Below are positions 1-6,368 of a DNA stretch of 16,513 nucleotides, one piece after another; the stretch's first letter is position 1, and each line of letters starts with the position of its first letter. The notes beneath the pieces were generated by a model. The model searched no databases and was not told the DNA's origin. It saw only the letters and a program-made list of their open reading frames with translations. Origin of the DNA: JAHFQJ01 sp046050125 (GTDB lineage: Bacteria > Pseudomonadota > Gammaproteobacteria > Burkholderiales > Burkholderiaceae); contig JBJOQB010000189.1 in the NCBI GenBank assembly GCA_046050125.1, forward strand, positions 1 through 16,513, in the 5' to 3' direction. A program made the position numbers and the translations under genes.

Positions 1-75
1 TTCTCCATTCTTTCTCTTAGAGTATCCATTTCTTACACTTTTATCATCTCCACATTTTTTACATATTATCTTCAT
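1..75 (-). CDS. IS1-type InsA-like zinc-ribbon protein, N-terminal 25 codons only
   Basis: This frame opens with ATG at 75-73 and stays open to the left edge. It gives 25 residues, MKIICKKCGDDKSVRNGYSK followed by RKNGE. The C-x2-C pair (Cys5, Cys8), then a V-R-N-G-Y-S segment and a lysine-rich turn ending in G-E, is the start of the zinc-ribbon DNA-binding domain of IS1-family InsA and related transposases. In those proteins the next residues are usually Q-R-Y-x-C-x-x-C. Only the first half of the ribbon is visible, so other IS families with the same N-terminal domain remain possible. No strong Shine-Dalgarno site precedes the ATG, which is common for transposase genes. Confidence 0.6.
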   Translation of the reverse strand, partial: MKIICKKCGDDKSVRNGYSKRKNGE

Positions 76-120
76 CTTAATAAAACATTTATTATATCAT
101 CAAATTAAGTGGGCAATCCC
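1..120 (-). mobile_element. Right-hand end of an IS1-like insertion sequence (partial)
   Basis: The minus strand begins a zinc-ribbon transposase-type protein at position 75 that runs off the window. Reading the minus strand inward from position 120 gives GGGATTGCCCACTTAATTTG. This resembles, from memory, the terminal inverted repeat of IS1 (GGTGATGCTGCCAACTTA), and the distance from this end to the first ATG (45 nt) suits an IS1-family layout. The boundary at 120 is inferred. The other end and any target duplication lie outside the window, so neither could be checked. Confidence 0.5.
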
Positions 121-426
121 GGAATAATTTCATCGAATAGCAGACAAGGTAGCGTATCTTATCCTCATAATCTATCCGATTATTATTCGCCAGAAGATAT
201 AAGTAACATCAGAAGTTCAGAAATAGAAAGAAGAAAAGATAAACCACAAACACCATCTGAAATACCAAGTAAAAAAGTTGCAACTACAGATGCTGATAAG
301 CATAGACATCAGAAAAAATATGAACCAATATTTAATGAAGGTAATAGAAATGCAAAAAAGAAAAGTGTTAAATGGACTGTTGATTATCAAGAAAAAGTTG
401 AAGATGCAAAAGAAGATGATGAATAA
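109..426 (+). CDS. Orphan hydrophilic 105-codon frame, probably the 3' remnant of a gene cut by the adjacent IS
   Basis: I do not recognise this protein. The frame opens at GTG 109-111, directly after an in-frame TAA, and no Shine-Dalgarno site is visible. The product is highly polar: a Ser/Asn/Tyr-rich first third, a Lys/Pro/Thr-rich middle, and a charged tail containing KKSVKWTVDYQEKVEDA and ending in acidic residues. It has no membrane segment, signal peptide or cysteine and would be largely disordered apart from the tail. Its first four codons lie inside the apparent terminal repeat of the neighbouring insertion sequence. The likeliest reading is therefore the C-terminal portion of a larger gene, joined by chance to the IS end. 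A genuine small gene with a poor start, or a non-coding frame, cannot be excluded. Confidence 0.4.
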   Translation: MGNPGIISSNSRQGSVSYPHNLSDYYSPEDISNIRSSEIERRKDKPQTPSEIPSKKVATTDADKHRHQKKYEPIFNEGNRNAKKKSVKWTVDYQEKVEDAKEDDE

Positions 427-562
427 AAGGCAATTTAAACAAACTGATTTGCAATAGCATAATCTTTAGTTTAAAATGTCTTGGCATTTAGCATTTATAG
501 TATTAAATATAATAATGCACAATTATAAGCAAGTAATAATTTTCTTGTCTTAACTTTGAATT

Positions 563-587
563 TGCTAAGATTAAAATAGTCTTAGCA
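563..587. repeat. 8-bp perfect inverted repeat in the bamC leader
   Basis: TGCTAAGA (563-570) and TCTTAGCA (580-587) are exact inverted repeats separated by nine AT-rich bases. They end 27 nt before the bamC ATG. No run of T follows on the plus strand, so it is a poor terminator. It could be a 5' leader hairpin or an operator. The rest of 427-614 holds only AT-rich sequence, with a weak possible -35 (TTGGCA, 481-486). Confidence 0.4.
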
Positions 588-614
588 TTATTCCAATATT
601 TATTTAAGGGTTGT

Positions 615-1718
615 ATGAGTATCAAATATATATATTTACTATCATCTATTCTATTTATTGGTGGTTGCACTTCTGTGAACAACTTAACTGAAGGTGATAA
701 AATTAATTATAAACACGGTTTATCTACTACATCTCCTTTAGAAATACCACCTCAAATTAATAAACAAGAAATTAATGCATCTTACGTAGCACCTGATTCA
801 CAAACATTTGTTAAGTTTATAGAACAAAGAAATAATCAAAATAAAGTACTAAGTAGCGTACCTGATGCAAGAATTGAAAGAGATGGGCAAAGAAGATGGC
901 TAGTAGTAAATAAACCAGCTAATGAAATTTGGCCAAAGCTAGAAAAATTTTGGAGTGATTTAGGATTCAAACTAGAATATAACTCACCTGAAACAGGCAT
1001 TATGGAAACAAACTGGCTAGAAAACAAAGCAAATGCACCAAATGATGCTTTCCGTCAGTTACTAAGCAAGATTATAGAATTTGCATTTTCTTCAGAGAAA
1101 AAAGATAAATTTAGAACACGTATTGAAAATAATAATGGAGTTACAGAAATTTATGTAACGCACCAAGGCGTTGAAGAACAATTTTCAGATAAATCTAAAG
1201 ATAGTACTAAATTCTATAAAAGAGAAGCTGAGCCAGAAATTGAAGCTGAAATTCTAAGAAAGATGATGTTAAGTTTAGGTTTAAACGAACAGCAAGCTAA
1301 TTATTTAAGCCAAGAATTCAAAAAAGATGATAATAAATCAACAAAAACTGACAAATCAGCTACAGCAATTAAAACAGATGCTTTAGAAAAATTAGTTTTT
1401 GATAATCCAACAGATATAGTATGGAGAGCCGTTGGAATTTCATTAGATAGAGCAAGCTTTACTATGGAAAGTAAAAGCCTAGCTAGTTTAGAATATAAGG
1501 TTAGATATTTAGACCCTGAACAATTTAATAAGCAACCAGGTTTTTGGGCTAGAATGACTAAAGGGCAAAAAATTGAAGAATTTAGAAAATCTAAAATCTA
1601 TACTGTAAAAATTCAAACAGAACAAAATAAGTCTGTTGTTACAGTCCTTGATACAAATGGTCAAAATAATAGTGAAGCTAGCAAGAAAATATTATCAGTA
1701 ATACAGGAAAATCTATAA
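615..1718 (+). CDS. bamC: Outer membrane protein assembly lipoprotein BamC
   Basis: BamC (NlpB) is an accessory lipoprotein of the BAM complex that folds beta-barrel proteins into the outer membrane. The 367-residue product starts with a short hydrophobic signal peptide and a lipobox ending at Cys18 (FIGGC), so it should be lipid-anchored. A low-complexity segment with SPLEIPPQI (about 40-48) matches the extended N-terminal stretch of BamC that contacts BamD. Two helix-grip domains follow: about 88-185 (RRWLVVNKPANEIWPKLEKF; GIMETNWLENK) and about 255-365 (DALEKLVFDNPTDIVWRAVG; WARMTKG). A Lys/Asp-rich hinge near 235-250 joins them. E. coli BamC has 344 residues, so the length fits. The start has AAGGG four bases upstream. 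The stop codon overlaps the next ATG by one base, suggesting coupling to rph. Confidence 0.85.
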   Translation: MSIKYIYLLSSILFIGGCTSVNNLTEGDKINYKHGLSTTSPLEIPPQINKQEINASYVAPDSQTFVKFIEQRNNQNKVLSSVPDARIERDGQRRWLVVNKPANEIWPKLEKFWSDLGFKLEYNSPETGIMETNWLENKANAPNDAFRQLLSKIIEFAFSSEKKDKFRTRIENNNGVTEIYVTHQGVEEQFSDKSKDSTKFYKREAEPEIEAEILRKMMLSLGLNEQQANYLSQEFKKDDNKSTKTDKSATAIKTDALEKLVFDNPTDIVWRAVGISLDRASFTMESKSLASLEYKVRYLDPEQFNKQPGFWARMTKGQKIEEFRKSKIYTVKIQTEQNKSVVTVLDTNGQNNSEASKKILSVIQENL

Positions 1719-2434
1719 TGACAATTCAAAGACATGAACGCCAAAACAATGAATTACGTAAGATAGAAATTATTAGCTACTATACAAAATATGCTGAAGG
1801 CTCTGTTTTAATAAAATTTGGTAATACTCATGTTCTTTGTAATGCTAGCATAATTCACAAAGTCCCGCCTCATGCTAAAGAAAAAAGTGAAGGCTGGATA
1901 ACTGCAGAATATAGCATGTTACCACGTGCTACAAACTCAAGAACAGATAGAGAATCTAGCAAGGGTAAACAAACAGGGCGTACTCAAGAAATCCAAAGAT
2001 TAATTGGAAGAAGCCTACGTTCTGCAATTAATCTAAAAGATATTTGTGGATATGCAATTCATATAGATTGTGATGTAATTCAAGCTGATGGCGGAACACG
2101 TACAGCAAGCATTACAGGTGGTTGGATTGCTTTAGTTCATGCTATTCAATATATGTATAACAATAAACTTATTGCAAATATGCCAAACATTAAACAAATA
2201 GCTGCTGTTTCAATTGGTATACTCAATCAAGAAGTAAGATTAGATTTAAATTATGCTGAAGATAGCTCATGCGATACTGACCTCAACCTAGTAATGAATA
2301 GTGATGGCGGAATCATTGAAATACAGGCAACAGCCGAAGGACAAACTTTTAGCAAAAATGATTTAATACAAATGCAAGAAATTGGAGAAAAAGGCATTTA
2401 TCAACTTTTTAAACTCCAAAATTCGCATATATAA
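1718..2434 (+). CDS. rph: Ribonuclease PH
   Basis: RNase PH is a phosphate-dependent 3'-to-5' exoribonuclease that trims tRNA precursors and other RNA 3' ends in the cytoplasm, releasing nucleoside diphosphates. The 238-residue product has the family's usual length and spans one complete domain. Visible signatures are GWITAEYSMLPRAT (59-72), GRTQEIQRLIGRSLR (87-101) with the phosphate-site arginine, QADGGTRTASITGG (122-135) with the Thr/Arg phosphate-binding loop, and the acidic catalytic segment LDLNYAEDS (175-183). All key residues appear intact, unlike the frameshifted rph of E. coli K-12. The start overlaps the bamC stop (TAATG), and AGGA lies nine bases upstream within bamC, so translation is probably coupled. 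In many betaproteobacteria rph sits beside yicC or rdgB; here its partners are bamC and mutM. Confidence 0.93.
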   Translation: MTIQRHERQNNELRKIEIISYYTKYAEGSVLIKFGNTHVLCNASIIHKVPPHAKEKSEGWITAEYSMLPRATNSRTDRESSKGKQTGRTQEIQRLIGRSLRSAINLKDICGYAIHIDCDVIQADGGTRTASITGGWIALVHAIQYMYNNKLIANMPNIKQIAAVSIGILNQEVRLDLNYAEDSSCDTDLNLVMNSDGGIIEIQATAEGQTFSKNDLIQMQEIGEKGIYQLFKLQNSHI

Positions 2435-2471
2435 ACACATTATATTTTACTCATAAATTACATTAAAAATT

Positions 2472-3365
2472 ATGCCAGAATTACCAGAAGTAGAAACCGT
2501 AAAAAAACAATTAGAAACTTGCATTTTAAATAAACCAATAAAAAAATCTTTGGTCTACTCTCCTAAGCTTCGTTATCCAATTACAGCACCAGAAAAAGAC
2601 GAAGTAATTAAAAAAATATTTAGACGCAGTAAATACATAATATGCGAGTTTGAATCTGCAAATTATTGGATTTTACATCTTGGTATGACAGGATTTTTTC
2701 AATATATAAAACATGATTCTGAATATGCAAATCTAGATAAATTAAAGCATACTCATGTGGATATACATTTTGAAGATGGTATTTTACGTTACGTTGATGC
2801 AAGAAGATTTGGAGCAATTATTTATACAAATAGCTTAAATCATGCTTCACTAAATAAACTAGGCGTAGAACCATTAGAAATGAACGAAGATGAGCTTGCA
2901 TTACATCTATTTAAATGTGCAAAGAAGAGAAAGCAAGCAATAAAATTATTTATTACTAATAATGAAGTTGTGGTTGGGATTGGTAATATATACGCTTGTG
3001 AGGTTTTATTTGAAAGTAAAATTAACCCACAAACTATATGTTGTGATATTAGCTTAGATAATTACAAAATCATGGCTAATCATATTCAAACGATTTTACA
3101 AAATGCAATTGAGCATGGCGGTTCAACAATTGATAACTTTACACACTTGCATATTTACGAGTCTAGAAATGATGTAGAAAAAAATAAATTAGAAAACACA
3201 AATAGTTTAAATGATACTAGCAATAATGGCTACTTTCAGATACAACATAAAGTATATGGAAAGCAAAAACAAAAATGTACAAATATTGGCTGTGATGGAT
3301 TAATTGATAAAATCACTCAAGGGCAAAGGTCAACTTACTACTGCCCTGTATGCCAAGCCTTGTAA
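2472..3365 (+). CDS. mutM: Formamidopyrimidine-DNA glycosylase (MutM/Fpg)
   Basis: MutM is a bifunctional glycosylase/AP lyase that removes 8-oxoguanine and formamidopyrimidines from DNA. MPELPEVETV fixes the start, because the Pro after the initiator Met is the catalytic nucleophile and the next Glu is essential. The conserved lysine lies in RRSKY (Lys54), and HLGMTGFF (69-76), YVDARRFG (107-114) and VVGIGNIYACEVLF (167-180) are family motifs. The C-terminal zinc finger (Cys269, Cys274, Cys291, Cys294) includes the ITQGQRSTYYCPVCQ segment. Two things are unusual. The first cysteine pair is C-x4-C where the family normally has C-x2-C. About 20 extra residues, Asn/Glu/Lys-rich, lie between GGST-DNF (217-223) and GYFQ (253-256). 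This accounts for the 297-residue length against 269 in E. coli. No Shine-Dalgarno site is visible, and the gene is 37 nt after rph. Confidence 0.92.
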   Translation: MPELPEVETVKKQLETCILNKPIKKSLVYSPKLRYPITAPEKDEVIKKIFRRSKYIICEFESANYWILHLGMTGFFQYIKHDSEYANLDKLKHTHVDIHFEDGILRYVDARRFGAIIYTNSLNHASLNKLGVEPLEMNEDELALHLFKCAKKRKQAIKLFITNNEVVVGIGNIYACEVLFESKINPQTICCDISLDNYKIMANHIQTILQNAIEHGGSTIDNFTHLHIYESRNDVEKNKLENTNSLNDTSNNGYFQIQHKVYGKQKQKCTNIGCDGLIDKITQGQRSTYYCPVCQAL

Positions 3366-3412
3366 ATTAAGATATTTATAAGTTAGTCAATATACCTTAT
3401 GATATATAAATC

Positions 3413-3421
3413 TGATATAAT
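3413..3421 (+). promoter_or_regulatory. Extended -10 promoter element before the RNB ribonuclease gene
   Basis: TGATATAAT is a perfect extended -10 element (TGnTATAAT), with no convincing -35 upstream. Transcription would begin near 3428, only about nine bases before the first ATG (3437). A second TATAAT (3433-3438) overlaps that ATG. If either is used, the downstream ATG at 3455 becomes a plausible start. Confidence 0.45.
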
Positions 3422-3436
3422 ACCATTCTGTATATA

Positions 3437-5353
3437 ATGTCTGATTGGTTTGTTATGAAATATGTTGTTTTTGAAGAGAATAAACAATTAGTAATTGCTA
3501 ACTTTATAAGTAAAACTCAAGATGGCAATCACTACTACGTTGAACTCTCCTCTGGCAAGCAAAGTAAAATTAAAGCTAAAGATGTAATTTATAGCTGTGA
3601 TATTAAAATTAATCTAGATAAATTAGAGGAAATTGACTTACAATTACTGTGGGAATGTGCTCCAAATGATGCTGTACACGCACAAGACCTTGCAAATGAA
3701 TATTTTGGAGAAAATAATTCACAAAATGTTTATTCTGTAATGCAAGCTCTACATAAAAATCCAATCTACTTTAGTAAAAAAGGACAAGGATTTTACCAAA
3801 AAGCTAATCAAGAACAATTAAATATTGCTTTACAAGCTATTGAAAAACGAAAAGCCCAAGATAATTTACAAAAAGAATACCATAATCAGTTAGTACAAGG
3901 TATTTTACCGCCTAGCTTTAAAAGCATAGCAATTGACTTATTATTTAGCCCAAATAAAAATAGCATAGAATGGAAAGCTACTGAAAGTGCAGCTAAACAA
4001 CTAAATGTAGATGTACAAAAATTACTAATTAATTTAAAAGCAATTGAAAATGCAAAATCTTATCATGAGCAACTTTTTCTAAGAGAATTTTTCCCCAAAG
4101 GAACTGCATTTAATAATCAACCATATACACTACCATTTAAACTAGATAGTTTAGAGCAAAAAACTGACTTAGATGTTTTTTCTATTGATGACTCTAGTAC
4201 TACTGAAATTGATGATGCCTTTTCAGTTAAATTTAATGAAAATGGTTTTGAGTTAGGTATACATATTGCAGCCCCTGCTCTTGGTATTAACATAAATGAT
4301 GAATTTGATAGCATAGCTAAACAACGCTTATCTACAGTATATTTTCCGCATGATAAAATTACAATGCTACCACCACAAATTGTTGAGGCATTTACATTAT
4401 CTGAAGGGAATTTATGCCCTGCAATATCTTTATATATGCAAGTTGATAAGCAATTTAATATTAGTAATGTAAATACTAAAATCAATACTATTCATGTAAA
4501 ACATAATCTAAGATATGATAAATTAGAAAATCTGATAACTGTAGATGCTATTACAAATAAAACGGGCGATTATCTATATAAAGAAGAAATTATTGAATTA
4601 TGGAATTTTGCTAATCATTTATTTAACAATAGACAGATTATGCGTCAAAGTTTTGGTTTAAGACCAGAAATGCAACACCAAACAGATTATAGCTTTAATA
4701 TAACCACAGAAAATGATATTGAGAAAGTTGAAATAAAACAACGTGTTCGTGGTTCTCCATTAGATAAGATAGTATCTGAATTAATGATATTAGCTAATTC
4801 AACTTGGGCAGAAAATATTAATGATATAGGCTTATCTGGTATGTTTAGGGCTCAAAAATCATGGGGGACAATACGCACTAGAATGCAAACTAGCATGGCA
4901 CCACATGAAGGACTAGGAGTTGAAGGTTACCTATGGGCGACATCTCCATTAAGAAGATATAGTGATTTAGTTAATCAATGGCAAATAGTAGCATTTGCAC
5001 AACATGGAAATACAGCAAAACTTGTAGCACCATTCAATCAAAAAGATAATGATATAGCATATTTAATTTCAATGTTTAGCGATACATATGCAAGCTATCA
5101 CGAATATCAAAGCAAAATGGAGCGTTACTGGTGCTTACGTTGGTTACAACAAGAAAAAATAAAGTATACAGAAGGTATACTAGCAAAAGATGGCAATATA
5201 AGAATGTTAAATATCCCGTTTAGCATCAAGCAACCAGAGTTGGCACAGCATCAAAGAGGTAGTATAATCTCTTTAGAGCTATTAGAAATTGATGAAGTAA
5301 GCTTGGAAGCTAAAGCACGTGTATTAAGCATTAATGCACCTCAGGAGCCATAA
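3437..5353 (+). CDS. RNB-domain exoribonuclease (RNase II/R family)
   Basis: This cytoplasmic 3'-to-5' exoribonuclease of the RNase II superfamily degrades single-stranded RNA. In the 638-residue product the RNB catalytic domain runs from about 245 to 560. The metal-binding motif is SIDDSSTTEIDDAFSV (249-264). Asp251, Asp259 and Asp260 match E. coli RNase II Asp201, Asp209 and Asp210, while Glu257 replaces Asp207, a substitution known in this family. ATSPLRRYSDLVNQW (501-515) carries the conserved active-site arginine. The N-terminal 230 residues lack clear cold-shock repeats and no typical S1 domain is obvious at the C-terminus. It is therefore neither classic Rnb nor Rnr but the shorter form found beside a TonB-like gene in Burkholderiales. 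The first ATG lacks a Shine-Dalgarno site, and Met7 (3455) is an alternative start. The stop is immediately followed by the next ATG, with AGGAG at 5343-5347 serving the downstream gene. Confidence 0.9.
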   Translation: MSDWFVMKYVVFEENKQLVIANFISKTQDGNHYYVELSSGKQSKIKAKDVIYSCDIKINLDKLEEIDLQLLWECAPNDAVHAQDLANEYFGENNSQNVYSVMQALHKNPIYFSKKGQGFYQKANQEQLNIALQAIEKRKAQDNLQKEYHNQLVQGILPPSFKSIAIDLLFSPNKNSIEWKATESAAKQLNVDVQKLLINLKAIENAKSYHEQLFLREFFPKGTAFNNQPYTLPFKLDSLEQKTDLDVFSIDDSSTTEIDDAFSVKFNENGFELGIHIAAPALGININDEFDSIAKQRLSTVYFPHDKITMLPPQIVEAFTLSEGNLCPAISLYMQVDKQFNISNVNTKINTIHVKHNLRYDKLENLITVDAITNKTGDYLYKEEIIELWNFANHLFNNRQIMRQSFGLRPEMQHQTDYSFNITTENDIEKVEIKQRVRGSPLDKIVSELMILANSTWAENINDIGLSGMFRAQKSWGTIRTRMQTSMAPHEGLGVEGYLWATSPLRRYSDLVNQWQIVAFAQHGNTAKLVAPFNQKDNDIAYLISMFSDTYASYHEYQSKMERYWCLRWLQQEKIKYTEGILAKDGNIRMLNIPFSIKQPELAQHQRGSIISLELLEIDEVSLEAKARVLSINAPQEP

Positions 5354-6343
5354 ATGACAAACAAAAGCAACAAAAGAAATAAAAACAAGAATAAATTATC
5401 AATATTTATTAGCAAGTTTTTGCCAAAAATAAAATTGGCATCACCATTTGGTAAAGTTTTTGTTGCTTCAAAACGAGATTTTTTTAATCAAGCACTTTTA
5501 TTTTCATTAATACTGCATGCTATTTTATTAACATTTAAATTAACAGCAGAAAAACTACCTGTTACTAAGAATATTGATACACCACTTGAGGTTAGCCTTG
5601 TAAATAGCCGTAGTGAAGAAGCACCAGATAAAGCTGATTTTCTAGCACAGCATAATTTACGTGGTGGTGGTGAGTTTGAAAAACATGCATTTACTACACC
5701 ATTGCCAGCAATAAATGATGGTAATGGAGAATTAATCAAGCTTATTAAAAAGCAAGAGCAAAGTAGTGAAAGCCAGCAAAAACAAATTTTATCTGAACAA
5801 AATTCATTTACTGTAAATCAAAATCATAATGCAGCAAATAAACAAAGTGAGAATGCTCAGCAAGGCAGAGATGCACAAACTATTAATCAAGAAATTGCAA
5901 AGTTAGAAGCTGAAATTAACAAGCAAATTCAGCAAATGGCAAAAAGACCTAAAAGAATGGCATTTACAGCAGCAAATGCAAAATCTGTAGTATATGCAAA
6001 GTACTATGATAACATTCGTGGTGCAATTGAAGAATATGGAACAACTTACTTCCCTAAAGACAGTAGCGGAAATCCAATGTATGGGGAATTAATCCTAATC
6101 ATTCGTATAAATCAAGAAGGCAAACTTGGTTATAATAAAGACCAATATTATGCAACATCAGTTGAAGTTGCACGTAGTTCAGGCAATCCATTGCTAGATA
6201 AAAGGGCAATGGAAATTGTAAAAGCATGTGCTCCATTTGGAGCATTCCCTGCAGATATGGCACAATCTATCGATATACTTGAGGTTATTTCAACCTTTAA
6301 ATTTAACAAGCAAGGTTTTGCAACAACATTGCAGGGTAACTGA
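5354..6343 (+). CDS. TonB-like energy transducer with C-terminal TonB domain
   Basis: This is a predicted inner-membrane-anchored periplasmic protein that would couple inner-membrane energy to outer-membrane receptors. In the 329-residue product a basic cytoplasmic N-terminus (1-42) precedes one membrane segment (about 46-62, QALLFSLILHAILLTF). Next comes a segment with LEVSLVNSRSEEAPDKADFL (78-97) and a Gly-rich NLRGGGEF turn, typical of the betaproteobacterial proteins of this kind. The middle is Gln/Asn-rich with a short probable coiled coil (about 176-198). The TonB C-terminal fold occupies about 212-318 (YYDNIRGAIEEYG; GELILIIRINQEGKLG; VARSSGNPLLDKRAMEIV). There is no Pro-Glu/Pro-Lys spacer, so the architecture lies between TonB and TolA. 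No exbB or exbD is in the window. It starts one base after the ribonuclease stop with a good Shine-Dalgarno site, so the two are almost certainly co-translated. Confidence 0.82.
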   Translation: MTNKSNKRNKNKNKLSIFISKFLPKIKLASPFGKVFVASKRDFFNQALLFSLILHAILLTFKLTAEKLPVTKNIDTPLEVSLVNSRSEEAPDKADFLAQHNLRGGGEFEKHAFTTPLPAINDGNGELIKLIKKQEQSSESQQKQILSEQNSFTVNQNHNAANKQSENAQQGRDAQTINQEIAKLEAEINKQIQQMAKRPKRMAFTAANAKSVVYAKYYDNIRGAIEEYGTTYFPKDSSGNPMYGELILIIRINQEGKLGYNKDQYYATSVEVARSSGNPLLDKRAMEIVKACAPFGAFPADMAQSIDILEVISTFKFNKQGFATTLQGN

Positions 6344-6368
6344 CCCATAAATAGTAATAAAGAGTTGT

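Noticed and set aside
4117..4485. 122-codon open frame on the minus strand inside the RNB ribonuclease gene
   Set aside because: It lies antisense to the conserved catalytic domain, has no ribosome site, and its composition mirrors the opposite coding strand.
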